Shown piece after piece: positions 1 to 6,774 of a stretch of DNA of 64,000 nt. Origin of the DNA: a virus; IMG/VR virus record IMGVR_UViG_3300027963_000056, positions 29,912-93,911 of that record; one strand, given 5' to 3'. The position numbers were made by a program, and so were the translations under genes. Below the pieces are notes generated by a model. That model was not told the origin of the DNA. It saw only the letters and a list, made by a program, of their open reading frames with translations, and made no database searches. Positions within the stretch are counted from its first letter, which is position 1; every line of letters begins with the position of its first letter.

Positions 1-1
1 A

Positions 2-442
2 AAGAACCTGGAAGACTTTTTTGAATTACAATATCCCAACAGTCGCAAGATCATGGTAGGTGATGGTCCCATGCTAGAAAAATACCGGAAGCAGTATCCT
101 GATGTGGAGTTTGTGGGATTCAAAACAGGCGCAGAACTGGCCCAATACTATGCCATGGCAGATGTGTTTGTGTTTCCGTCACGCTGGGAAACATTTGGCA
201 TTGTGATGATAGAAGCCATGGCCTGCGGAACACCTGTTGCAGCCTACCCTTGTCAAGGTCCAGAGGATGTGATTGATGAAGGCGTTACAGGTTGTATGAA
301 TGAAGACTTGAAGCAAGCAGTCACTGATTGTTTGTTCTTAAATAGACAACAAGTATGGTCAGGCAGTCAACGTTGGTCATGGGATCGAGCCTGGCACATA
401 TTCCGAGACAATCTCACTCCCAACCACTTGTGGACCAAGTAA
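2..442 (+). CDS. Glycosyltransferase family 4, C-terminal part (5' end outside window)
   Basis: The reading frame is open from base 2, so the gene starts upstream. The visible ~146 residues are the C-terminal nucleotide-sugar-binding half of a GT-B glycosyltransferase: VGDGPM, then FVGFK, the VFVFPSRWETFG segment with the family's E-x7-E type spacing, and EAMACGTPVAAYP. Known members transfer sugars from nucleotide donors to lipids or polysaccharides; the acceptor here cannot be told. Phages use such enzymes on DNA, capsids or host surface glycans. It ends 19 bp before the Mpo1-like gene. Family assignment is firm, substrate unknown. Confidence 0.85.
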   Translation, partial: KNLEDFFELQYPNSRKIMVGDGPMLEKYRKQYPDVEFVGFKTGAELAQYYAMADVFVFPSRWETFGIVMIEAMACGTPVAAYPCQGPEDVIDEGVTGCMNEDLKQAVTDCLFLNRQQVWSGSQRWSWDRAWHIFRDNLTPNHLWTK

Positions 443-446
443 ATAA
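440..446 (+). promoter_or_regulatory. Candidate TAAATA late-promoter motif
   Basis: TAAATAA begins at the stop codon of the glycosyltransferase gene and lies 15 nt before the start of the next gene, with AAAGGAA as ribosome site in between. It matches the motif seen before many virion genes here, but the overlap with a stop codon makes chance occurrence likely. Confidence 0.3.
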
Positions 447-461
447 ACCAAAGGAAATTCA

Positions 462-1070
462 ATGAAAGAAATACTACAAACACTTCGCGAGCAACGCTGG
501 GACGACCATCGTTACTATCATCATAGCAGAATCAATCAATTCTTGCACTTGATTTCAGCCACAAGTTTCTTGATTGCCTATGTGTATCTGTTCATTGATC
601 CTGTTGTGAGTGCATACATTGCATGGTTGATTGCCATGACCACTCGTCAAGCCGGACATTTTTTCTTTGAGCCGCACGGCTACGATGAATACAACAAGGC
701 CACATTTGACCACAAAGAAAAAATCAAAATTGGATTTAACTTGAAACGCAAACGTGTGCTACTGACCTGTTGGGCGGCTGTGCCTGTGCTGGCGTACTTT
801 GATGCTGAACTAATGAACCTGCTGATTCCCGACAACGACCCAATGACATTTGTGAATCGCGTGGGCATGGGATGGTTATGGCTGGGTGCGGCCGGTGTTG
901 TGTTTAGAATGATTCAACTGACCGCACTGCAAAGCCGACGAGTTGCACTGGTCTGGTGTCTAAAGATCATAACTGATCCGTTTCACGATGTATGGATCTA
1001 TCGCAAGAGCCCCATATACTTGATGCAGGGCCAGTTGATTGACCCTGACCTTCGCCAAGATTACTCTTGA
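462..1070 (+). CDS. Mpo1-like (DUF962-type) membrane lipid enzyme
   Basis: 202 residues. The N-terminal half shows YYHHSRINQFLHLI followed by a hydrophobic segment and then RQAGHFFFE. This H-x3-N-x3-H and GH-x2-FE arrangement is that of the Mpo1/DUF962 family, whose yeast member is an Fe(II)-dependent dioxygenase of 2-hydroxy fatty acids. There are about four membrane segments; the C-terminal half (residues ~100-202) is longer than in yeast Mpo1 and ends with ITDPFHDVW. It overlaps the convergent desaturase gene by 10 bp. The pairing with a desaturase suggests remodelling of host membrane lipids. Biochemistry in a phage is inference. Confidence 0.6.
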   Translation: MKEILQTLREQRWDDHRYYHHSRINQFLHLISATSFLIAYVYLFIDPVVSAYIAWLIAMTTRQAGHFFFEPHGYDEYNKATFDHKEKIKIGFNLKRKRVLLTCWAAVPVLAYFDAELMNLLIPDNDPMTFVNRVGMGWLWLGAAGVVFRMIQLTALQSRRVALVWCLKIITDPFHDVWIYRKSPIYLMQGQLIDPDLRQDYS

Positions 1071-1771
1071 TTGCGCAGTCTAGCAAGCCCTAGCAGTCTA
1101 AACAGGCCAAGCCACATCCAGCCTATATCAAACTCCCACCACTTTTTAGAGAGGCGGGCACTCGCTGGGTCCAAGTGGTGGTTGTTATGCAACTCTTCGC
1201 CGCCAATAACAATGCCCCAAGGACTAATATTACGACTATGATCTTTAGTTTTGCCATTTTTATATCCTATCCAATGGCCTAGTCCATTGATAACACCTGC
1301 GGCCCAGAATGGAATCCATATCATCTGGACGCCCCAGATTAACATTCCCCACCAACCAAACACCAAGATGTCTAGCAAAAAGAGAATGCCAATGCCAAGT
1401 CTAGAGTAAGGCTGGTATACGTGAAGCTCCATCCAATCAGCAGGAGTATCACGACCGTATGCGTCAACCATGACTTTATCTTTTGATGCCGCATGATATA
1501 ACATTGCTCCTTTGAATAATACCTGCCATATACCGTACACGTGAGGGGTATGCGGATCACCTTCCACATCACTGTATCTGTGATGTTTGCGATGTATGGC
1601 CACCCACTGTCGGGTTACCATGCCTGTTGTGAGCCATAACCAAAATCTCATGAAATGTTCAAGGATGGGATGAAACTCAATGCCCTTGTGAGCCTGGCCA
1701 CGATGCAAATACAATGTGACACAGACGATGGTAATGTGTGTCATTACCAGTGTTGCGATTAGTTCTGTCAT
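1061..1771 (-). CDS. Fatty-acid (acyl-CoA/acyl-lipid delta-9 type) desaturase
   Basis: 236 residues with all three histidine boxes of the membrane di-iron desaturases: HRGQAH (~24-29), HRKHH (~59-63) and HNNHH (~196-200), separated by hydrophobic segments. The family inserts a double bond in acyl chains using O2 and an electron donor. Length is slightly short for the OLE1/DesC type but the catalytic ligands are complete, so it should be active. TAAATA lies only 4 nt upstream of the ATG, implying late, nearly leaderless transcription. No ferredoxin partner is in the window. Confidence 0.9.
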   Translation of the reverse strand: MTELIATLVMTHITIVCVTLYLHRGQAHKGIEFHPILEHFMRFWLWLTTGMVTRQWVAIHRKHHRYSDVEGDPHTPHVYGIWQVLFKGAMLYHAASKDKVMVDAYGRDTPADWMELHVYQPYSRLGIGILFLLDILVFGWWGMLIWGVQMIWIPFWAAGVINGLGHWIGYKNGKTKDHSRNISPWGIVIGGEELHNNHHLDPASARLSKKWWEFDIGWMWLGLFRLLGLARLRNQE

Positions 1772-1775
1772 GTTT

Positions 1776-1781
1776 TATTTA
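1776..1781 (-). promoter_or_regulatory. TAAATA late-promoter motif of the desaturase gene
   Basis: Reads TAAATA on the minus strand, 4 nt before the desaturase ATG. The spacing places the expected transcription start at or within the start codon. Confidence 0.5.
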
Positions 1782-1818
1782 CTCATATGTATGTGCTTTT
1801 GTTTTTATAAGTCTGTTC

Positions 1819-1824
1819 TAAATA
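1819..1824 (+). promoter_or_regulatory. TAAATA late-promoter motif
   Basis: TAAATAC, 6 nt before the ATG of the 46-residue membrane protein. It diverges from the desaturase motif at 1776-1781. No ribosome site is visible between motif and ATG. Confidence 0.45.
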
Positions 1825-1830
1825 CGTGAT

Positions 1831-1971
1831 ATGAGTAGTATCTTTGAAGACCTAAACGATCTAGTGACAGATAATCCTGCTGGCAAGGTGCTGGGTGTTA
1901 CTCTATTGATCCTTGTTTTGTCTGGGGCCATTGCTCTGGGCTTTGCCTATTGGCTGACTCACAGACACTAA
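1831..1971 (+). CDS. Small single-span membrane protein (46 aa)
   Basis: ATG with an uninterrupted frame of 46 codons. Residues ~18-41 form one strongly hydrophobic helix (VLGVTLLILVLSGAIALGFA) after an acidic N-terminus, ending THRH. It sits alone between the divergent desaturase and a convergent minus-strand gene, with TAAATA 6 nt upstream and no Shine-Dalgarno, so it would be translated leaderlessly. Function unknown; too short for homology by eye. Confidence 0.45.
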   Translation: MSSIFEDLNDLVTDNPAGKVLGVTLLILVLSGAIALGFAYWLTHRH

Positions 1972-1972
1972 A

Positions 1973-2746
1973 TTATCTTCCTGAATATCGTTTGGGTTCT
2001 GCTTCCTGTTGACGTTGACGTTCTGTTTTGGGTACAATACCTGTGCCTAGTTCAGGATACTTTTGAATTCTGTCTTGTACTACCCATACCATCATCAGTC
2101 CAATGGCACAAGCAATAACAATGGCTGCCACTCCCCACACAGCATTGGCCCACACAGCATCCATGCGTCTGCGATGCCTGACAGCACTGGCATGATCTGC
2201 TCGCATTTGCCGGGCAATAAGAATTTTTTGTTGCTTGCCCATCTTTTCCATCATGTCTTCAACGTCCGAGTGCAAGGCACCCAGTTCAGGAGGCGATTGG
2301 TACACCATTATCTCACGCAGTTCTGTGCCCATCTGTTCCAGTTGTTTTTTCATCAGCACACGCTGTAGAGCACGTTTGCCTAGACTGGCATCACCTTGAT
2401 AGATCTCATGCTCGTGATGTTTTTCTTCCTCCTCAAATATGGCCATACACTTGTAGTAGTTGTCATAGTAGGCACCCAGGTGCTCGCCTAGTTCAGTATA
2501 GATGCCTGCAGTCTCACCATCGCGTTTGTTCAATTCTATCACACGATTTTTTTCTTTTACAAACTGATTACGTGCTTCTACACTTGCGGGTTTGTCTTTG
2601 TGTGCGTTGTGAAACTGCTCGTCGAGATCCTTGAGAACAGCCTTGACATCGCCTGAGGCACCTTTGATGTCCTTGTACAGTTGACAGCCTTTTTTCACAG
2701 CGGCAACCGCTGTATTGGCCAGAGCAAATAATGTTATGGGATCCAT
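1973..2746 (-). CDS. Conserved phage protein with coiled coil and one membrane segment
   Basis: 257 residues starting MDPITLFALANTAVAAVKKG. A charged, mostly helical region (~40-185) with Glu/Lys-rich coiled-coil stretches is followed by one transmembrane helix (~200-222, WGVAAIVIACAIGLMMVWVV) and a polar tail. Its start codon shares a base with the stop of the upstream exported-protein gene (2746), so the two are translationally coupled. I recognise the general type from large phage genomes but no function is assigned. Confidence 0.7.
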   Translation of the reverse strand: MDPITLFALANTAVAAVKKGCQLYKDIKGASGDVKAVLKDLDEQFHNAHKDKPASVEARNQFVKEKNRVIELNKRDGETAGIYTELGEHLGAYYDNYYKCMAIFEEEEKHHEHEIYQGDASLGKRALQRVLMKKQLEQMGTELREIMVYQSPPELGALHSDVEDMMEKMGKQQKILIARQMRADHASAVRHRRRMDAVWANAVWGVAAIVIACAIGLMMVWVVQDRIQKYPELGTGIVPKTERQRQQEAEPKRYSGR

Positions 2747-3000
2747 TACTTTATCTCTTTCTTCAACCGATACTCAACACAGATCAAGATTCTATTGTTG
2801 ATGTCACCAATCCAGGCAGTTCTTACACATTCGGCAATGCCGTGGTTGAGTCGGACTTCTCGTTCTCTAGAGGGTAGTTCTTGGGCAACACTGGGTCGAT
2901 TGCCTCCGTACATGGGTGAACTTGATACCATCGCGGAAGCACATAGTATTAGCAATGATACTAAGATTACAGTTCTATAGATGGCCCCATATTTTTTCAT
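2746..3000 (-). CDS. Small exported protein
   Basis: 84 residues with an N-terminal signal sequence (residues ~1-25, positively charged then VILVSLLILCASAM). A cysteine at residue 20 lies in a weak lipobox-like context. The mature part contains two further cysteines (AECVR, ILICVEY) that could form a disulfide. It is first in a three-gene minus-strand set behind a TAAATA motif at 3035-3040. Unknown function in the periplasm. Confidence 0.6.
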   Translation of the reverse strand: MKKYGAIYRTVILVSLLILCASAMVSSSPMYGGNRPSVAQELPSREREVRLNHGIAECVRTAWIGDINNRILICVEYRLKKEIK

Positions 3001-3034
3001 TGTACTCCATGCCCTTGTTGTTCAGGGCTTAGAG

Positions 3035-3040
3035 TATTTA
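3035..3040 (-). promoter_or_regulatory. TAAATA late-promoter motif
   Basis: GTAAATACTC on the minus strand, 34 nt before the ATG at 3000. Confidence 0.4.
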
Positions 3041-3069
3041 CAGGATCCTGGTGCTAGATTAAACTGGGT

Positions 3070-3615
3070 TTAAAACAAGGTGGGAATCCAGAGCCAGATG
3101 GCCTGACTCATCAGCACCATTGCGATGCCGCCTACGTACAAACTGGCTGTATACAAGCGATTGTTCACTGCCAATATACTAGCACTTAATAACACAATGG
3201 CAATCTGGAATAGTGATCCAGCAAATGTATACCAAGGGCTACGTTGTTTGGCCACAGCACGATCTGCTTCTAGAGCACGAGCCTTGGCCATAAGTTCTTT
3301 CTTGCCTTCGCCTGTTACAGGATCTGATTCATAACGTGCAATCTTCTTGCTGAGTGAGGCAACCTTGTTCACATCCTTACGAGCCATAGCATCATCTAAT
3401 GACATTTCGGCCAAGGTACCCTTGATTGATTTTGCTTGATAAAATGCCCAAGTGTTGTTGGCTTCGATTGTGTCGTTTAGTATACGACCCGAGTTGCCAC
3501 TGCCTAGATATGTGTTGATGGCCAAAAATGCCGCGAATACAACAATTACCCATCCTGCTTTATCTTTGATGACGGCTTCACGTTCTGAGCGTGAGAGTGA
3601 TTTTTGTTCTGCCAT
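3070..3615 (-). CDS. DUF4337-like membrane protein
   Basis: 181 residues: a cytoplasmic N-terminus, a transmembrane helix (~22-38), the segment NNTWAFYQAKSIKGTLAEM, a charged helical region, and two C-terminal membrane helices (~130-150, 155-175). The WA-F-YQAKSIK segment and this layout are typical of DUF4337 proteins, whose function is unknown. A GAAACGAT ribosome site precedes the ATG. Encoded 18 bp after the Pro/Ala-rich protein gene on the same strand. Confidence 0.6.
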   Translation of the reverse strand: MAEQKSLSRSEREAVIKDKAGWVIVVFAAFLAINTYLGSGNSGRILNDTIEANNTWAFYQAKSIKGTLAEMSLDDAMARKDVNKVASLSKKIARYESDPVTGEGKKELMAKARALEADRAVAKQRSPWYTFAGSLFQIAIVLLSASILAVNNRLYTASLYVGGIAMVLMSQAIWLWIPTLF

Positions 3616-3633
3616 GATCGTTTCCTTTGTGTA

Positions 3634-3894
3634 TTATTCAGCCAGGGGTTTTTTGGCTCGTGGTTTTTTGGACGCCACTGCTGGTTTTGCAACAGGTGCC
3701 GCTTTGGGCCGGGCAGGTGCTCGGGGCTTTTTGACAGGAGCAGTTGTGGCTACTGGAGCGGGTTCCGGAACAATTTCAGTTGCTTTGGGAAATGGCCAAT
3801 CGGTGCTGGGTGCTTCCACTTTGTATGGTGCTGTTGGTGGCAAGGTATCTGGGTGTTTTGGCTTGGCAAAAAAGCCTTTTAAAAATCGTAACAT
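3634..3894 (-). CDS. Proline/alanine/lysine-rich small protein
   Basis: 86 residues. After MLRFLKGFFAKPKHP the sequence is Pro-Ala-Lys-rich (residues 40-86, repeats of PVAKP/KKPRA type), a composition often seen in disordered nucleic-acid-binding tails. Its ribosome site and start, AGGAGAACCATATG on the minus strand, are identical to those of the divergent phasin-like gene at 4025-4038. Function unknown. Confidence 0.55.
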   Translation of the reverse strand: MLRFLKGFFAKPKHPDTLPPTAPYKVEAPSTDWPFPKATEIVPEPAPVATTAPVKKPRAPARPKAAPVAKPAVASKKPRAKKPLAE

Positions 3895-3912
3895 ATGGTT
3901 CTCCTGTGCAGT

Positions 3913-3918
3913 TATTTA
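3913..3918 (-). promoter_or_regulatory. TAAATA late-promoter motif
   Basis: ATAAATAAC on the minus strand, 18 nt before the ATG at 3894, with AGGAG between motif and start: the usual geometry of a late promoter with a short leader. Confidence 0.5.
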
Positions 3919-3945
3919 TTAGTGATCGCTCACTAGAGAAAACCA

Positions 3946-3975
3946 TTGATTTGTGGTTGCGAAATCATATATAAT
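3946..3975 (+). promoter_or_regulatory. Sigma-70-type promoter of the phasin-like gene
   Basis: TTGATT (3946-3951), 18 bp spacer, TATAAT (3970-3975). The only clear promoter upstream of the gene at 4036. Confidence 0.65.
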
Positions 3976-3980
3976 ACTAC

Positions 3981-4008
3981 ATAGGACGCTGGACAGGCCG
4001 GGTCCTAT
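3981..4008 (+). promoter_or_regulatory. 5'-UTR hairpin before the phasin-like gene
   Basis: ATAGGAC (3981-3987) pairs with GTCCTAT (4002-4008) around a GC-rich loop, directly at the predicted 5' end of the transcript. It could stabilise the mRNA; no U-tract follows, so it is not a terminator. Confidence 0.45.
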
Positions 4009-4035
4009 AGTAAACTCGCTTTATAGGAGAACCAT

Positions 4036-4311
4036 ATGTTTACAGCAGACGCAATCATCGACACCGTTCAAACCGGTAAAAAAACTTTCGTTAACACATT
4101 CGTTACAAACGAAACTGCCAAAGAATCAATGATCAAATTCATTGACGCACAAGCAGACTATACCAAACGAGCCGCCAAGGTTGGTACAGATACTTTCACT
4201 ACACTTACAACTGAAGCAGTCAAAGCAGTTCAAGAAGCCGCTAAATTTGACTATTTCAAATCATGCGAAGATTTCTTCAAGGCGCTCAAGCCAGCAACCG
4301 CTAAAAAGTAA
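4036..4311 (+). CDS. Phasin-like small helical protein
   Basis: 91 residues, predicted almost entirely helical and amphipathic, with MIKFIDAQADYTKRAAKVG and AVKAVQEAAKFDYFK, a composition and rhythm like short phasin-family proteins (polyhydroxyalkanoate granule coat proteins of proteobacteria). It has its own promoter, a 5'-UTR hairpin and a strong AGGAG site, so high expression is likely. Codon choice (many ACN/GCN/AAA) fits high expression. The family call rests on composition and general pattern; a generic helical phage protein is the alternative. Confidence 0.45.
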   Translation: MFTADAIIDTVQTGKKTFVNTFVTNETAKESMIKFIDAQADYTKRAAKVGTDTFTTLTTEAVKAVQEAAKFDYFKSCEDFFKALKPATAKK

Positions 4312-4325
4312 TACTCAAGTATTAC
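4308..4325. repeat. 18-bp dyad GTAATACT-CA-AGTATTAC
   Basis: Perfect inverted repeat (8-bp arms, 2-bp centre) at the end of the phasin-like gene and just before a terminator and promoter. One-mismatch copies lie at 12542-12559 and 26352-26369, and a half-site at 32174-32181. Confidence 0.6.
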
Positions 4326-4331
4326 AATTTG

Positions 4332-4358
4332 CAAGGCCCCAGATTTTGGGGCTTTCTC
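4332..4358 (+). terminator. Intrinsic terminator
   Basis: AGGCCCCA-GATTT-TGGGGCTT hairpin followed by a pyrimidine-rich TCTCTT tract, immediately before the -35 box at 4359. Confidence 0.6.
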
Positions 4359-4387
4359 TTGACCAATAATTCGTCATTTGCTATAAT
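4359..4387 (+). promoter_or_regulatory. Sigma-70 promoter placing +1 at the ATG
   Basis: TTGACC (4359-4364), 17 bp, TATAAT (4382-4387). The ATG at 4394 is 6 nt after the -10 box, so the transcript is predicted to be leaderless. Confidence 0.8.
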
Positions 4388-4393
4388 ACGGCT

Positions 4394-4813
4394 ATGGACA
4401 CAAAACTTTACTTCGGCTACGGCATGAACACCAACTTGCATGAGATGGCGTATCGGTGTCCGCAGGCCCAGAGCCTTGGCCCTGCACGACTGCTAGATAA
4501 TGCGTTTCGCTTTGCTATTCATGCTGATGTGGTAGTGGTTCCTGACTGCTATGTGGACGGAGTGCTGTGGTCAATCACCGAAGAATGTTTACAGAAACTG
4601 GATGCCTTAGAAGGCTTCCCACACTACTACAATCGCATTGAGATGGTGGTAGAACACAACGGCGAGACGAAAGATGCCATTGTGTATTTTATGAATCCAG
4701 GTCAGGCAGATGGATTGCCTGGGCAAGGTTATTTTGATCTGGTACTAGAAGGTTACACCCAACACGGTGTGCCCACTGATCAGTTGTACAACGCTCTGGA
4801 GTTATGGGCATGA
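4394..4813 (+). CDS. Gamma-glutamylcyclotransferase-like (AIG2/GGCT fold) protein
   Basis: 139 residues starting with YFGYGMNT, the substrate-loop signature of the GGCT fold, followed by YVDGVLWSIT and LDALEGFPHYY, which carries the family's catalytic Glu. Family members cyclise gamma-glutamyl compounds to 5-oxoproline. Related proteins occur in many large phages with no tested substrate. The gene is predicted to be leaderless and overlaps the next start by ATGA. Confidence 0.75.
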   Translation: MDTKLYFGYGMNTNLHEMAYRCPQAQSLGPARLLDNAFRFAIHADVVVVPDCYVDGVLWSITEECLQKLDALEGFPHYYNRIEMVVEHNGETKDAIVYFMNPGQADGLPGQGYFDLVLEGYTQHGVPTDQLYNALELWA

Positions 4814-5055
4814 TCGGTCGACTGCTACCCATCGTGTTGCTCACTGGTTGTGCCGCAACCGTGAACTACAATCCACCCGCCAGTGTGTCAGCCATGCCCA
4901 ATGATTGTGCCAATCAAGTGGCCATGATCAATTGGTTGGAAACCCAAGCCCGCGTCCCACGTCACTCCCTAGAAAGGCAAGAAGATTATGAAACCAGCCG
5001 TGCATCGTTCCGTCATCGCATCTGGCATTTGCGTTATGTGTGTCGTCCTGTTTAG
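4810..5055 (+). CDS. Small lipoprotein (lipobox LTGC)
   Basis: 81 residues from the ATG at 4810, chosen because GGAG lies 8 nt upstream. A short hydrophobic leader ends in VLLTGC, a lipobox, so the mature protein should be lipid-anchored at Cys ~14. The 65-residue remainder contains two more cysteines. First of four consecutive exported-protein genes. Function unknown; surface exclusion or envelope modification is possible. Confidence 0.6.
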   Translation: MIGRLLPIVLLTGCAATVNYNPPASVSAMPNDCANQVAMINWLETQARVPRHSLERQEDYETSRASFRHRIWHLRYVCRPV

Positions 5056-5314
5056 TGGCTGTGCCAATCAAATTGATCCCCGTCGTGTGCCGATGAGCAC
5101 TCGAGACCTCAATCACTTTCAAGTTGATTGCAGAATCAAATCACAGCAGGTGGCCATGTTGCAAAGCATGAGACAAAGCCGTGATGAACAATTTGCCTCC
5201 AGCATGCGAAGCACGTTTCGTCCATTCTCATGGACACCAGATCATGACATTGCACACAACCACCCCAACAAGTATATTGACTTCCATCTTAACCAATTGA
5301 GTTACTGCCAATGA
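4988..5314 (+). CDS. Small lipoprotein (lipobox FSGC)
   Basis: 108 residues with a signal peptide ending VVLFSGC (lipobox cysteine ~25). The gene overlaps the previous lipoprotein gene by 68 bp in another frame, a nested arrangement like that of spanin pairs, although no coiled coil or inner-membrane partner is evident. The mature part has two cysteines and ends NQLSYCQ. Its stop overlaps the next ATG. Confidence 0.6.
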   Translation: MKPAVHRSVIASGICVMCVVLFSGCANQIDPRRVPMSTRDLNHFQVDCRIKSQQVAMLQSMRQSRDEQFASSMRSTFRPFSWTPDHDIAHNHPNKYIDFHLNQLSYCQ

Positions 5315-5871
5315 AACGATTGCTATTAGCGGCCCTGATTCCCATACTGGCACAGGCCGAATGTGTGATGACTGATCGCACCACTACTTCGGCCACAGTG
5401 AGAATTGAAGAACGCAGTGACGTTCGCAAGGACATTGTGCCCAGTCCCAGCCAAGGATATCGCAGATGCCAAGTGAGTTACAAAGCCAGAATTGGTGCTC
5501 AGTGGTACTTGGCCACAGGCGTGTATGATTGGCCGGGCAACGCACCTGACACCGAAGCCTGTGCTGTGGCCATGAGCCGAGCAGATGCCAGTGTAAGAAC
5601 ACATGTGGCTCCAGTTGGTGTGCGTGGAGAAAGCACCATGGTCTGTACTGATCGCCCCAATATGGACACCCTAAGACGAACAGCAGTGGGCACACAAGGA
5701 CGCCTGCACCAGTTTAGGCCGCACCCGGATTATCCTCGAGAGTTCTGGCACAATGGCACTCGGTGCCGTTGGTTTTTGGATACCGAATGGGCCCAGACCG
5801 ATGTGGTCACACGTCAAGGCATTATCTGCAGATTGGAAACGGATCAGTGGGTAGTGGTTGACAAAATATAA
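5311..5871 (+). CDS. Exported cysteine-containing protein
   Basis: 186 residues with a classical signal peptide (MKRLLLAALIPILAQA, cleavage before ECVMT). The mature protein is beta-rich and has six cysteines, paired in spacing such as RRCQVSY, TEACAVAM, MVCTD, TRCRWF and IICRL, consistent with a disulfide-bonded periplasmic protein. Unknown function; encoded in the exported-protein cluster. Confidence 0.6.
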   Translation: MKRLLLAALIPILAQAECVMTDRTTTSATVRIEERSDVRKDIVPSPSQGYRRCQVSYKARIGAQWYLATGVYDWPGNAPDTEACAVAMSRADASVRTHVAPVGVRGESTMVCTDRPNMDTLRRTAVGTQGRLHQFRPHPDYPREFWHNGTRCRWFLDTEWAQTDVVTRQGIICRLETDQWVVVDKI

Positions 5872-5886
5872 TCAATCCTGTATAAT
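5858..5886 (+). promoter_or_regulatory. Sigma-70 promoter
   Basis: Consensus TTGACA (5858-5863), 17 bp, TATAAT (5881-5886); overlaps the end of the preceding gene and drives the LPP20-like lipoprotein gene at 5920. Confidence 0.8.
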
Positions 5887-5919
5887 TTAACTATCGTAAA
5901 ACTAACCTGAAAGGTATGT

Positions 5920-6726
5920 ATGTTAATCAAGCGTTTATCAACCGTGGCCGTGGCAGTGAGTCTTGTGGCCTGTGCCAGCACACAAAAGGCCGAAACAATA
6001 GCACCTACGCCGGCTCCGGCTGCTCGAGTGGTTGAGATTGCGCCACCGCCGCATCCTTACGCCTTGCCCCAGGCACAGGCTCGAGTGGTACCGCAGGCAC
6101 CTGCTTGGTTTGTGAACTTGCCCCCAGACACTGAAGACATGACATTTGCTGTGGGCACTGCAACATCAACAGATGAGCAGATGGCCTACGACAAAGCACG
6201 TATGGCCGCAGAGCGCAAACTGGTTGAACAAATGTACAGCCGTATTACAACACAGACCAACAGTTACAAAGCCGATCGTGGAAGTGTCACAATCGAAAAC
6301 TATCAACAAGTCACTCGCAAAAATGCCAATGGCGAATTGAGTGGCGCCCAACGAGTTGACAGTCAGGCCACACATGATGGTCAGTACTACAAGGTCTATG
6401 TGTTATTGCGTTTGCCTACAGGCGCCAACAATGCAATGCAAACACGCAGAGATCAAACTCGTATGCAACGTGAAGCAGAGATCCGTGGTCGCGCCGCAGA
6501 GCGTGATATGGACGCCAACGAAGCCCGTGATTCCAAGCGTGAGCAAGATGCTGATTCTGCACTTGAGCGTAGATTGACTCCACAGAGCCGAGTTGCTCCT
6601 GTAATTGTGCCCACAACGTCAGGTGAAGTCAAGTTACTTGATGTGGACAATGCTGAATACCGACAAAAACGGGATGAAGCACTGGCCAAACCCGGTGCAG
6701 TAATCGGCCAAACCACCGTACGATAA
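5920..6726 (+). CDS. LPP20-like lipoprotein
   Basis: 268 residues: a signal peptide with lipobox SLVAC (Cys ~18), a Pro/Ala-rich linker (residues 30-65), then APAWFVNLPPDTEDMTFAVG and a region of periodic KARMAAERKLVEQ, which resembles the LPP20 family of outer-membrane lipoproteins. The C-terminal third is charged (Arg/Glu/Asp-rich). AAAGG ribosome site. Envelope location is well supported; role in infection is unknown. Confidence 0.65.
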   Translation: MLIKRLSTVAVAVSLVACASTQKAETIAPTPAPAARVVEIAPPPHPYALPQAQARVVPQAPAWFVNLPPDTEDMTFAVGTATSTDEQMAYDKARMAAERKLVEQMYSRITTQTNSYKADRGSVTIENYQQVTRKNANGELSGAQRVDSQATHDGQYYKVYVLLRLPTGANNAMQTRRDQTRMQREAEIRGRAAERDMDANEARDSKREQDADSALERRLTPQSRVAPVIVPTTSGEVKLLDVDNAEYRQKRDEALAKPGAVIGQTTVR

Positions 6727-6732
6727 ACGGCG

Positions 6733-6740
6733 TATAAATA
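6733..6740 (+). promoter_or_regulatory. TATAAATA late-promoter motif
   Basis: Exact match to the T4 late-promoter core, 34 nt before the ClpP-like gene. The predicted start falls at the base of the hairpin at 6742-6764. Confidence 0.5.
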
Positions 6741-6741
6741 G

Positions 6742-6774
6742 AAGCGGTGCCAACAACACCGCTTTTCCTCTTTT
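6742..6774 (+). terminator. Intrinsic terminator or 5' hairpin
   Basis: AAGCGGTG and CACCGCTT pair around a 7-nt loop, followed by TTCCTCTTTT directly before the ATG at 6775. It likely ends the lipoprotein transcript but would also be the 5' stem of a transcript from 6733-6740. Confidence 0.6.

Noticed and set aside
3452-3974. Plus-strand frames opposite the DUF4337 and Pro/Ala-rich genes
   Set aside because: No ribosome sites, odd composition, and antisense to two well-supported genes.
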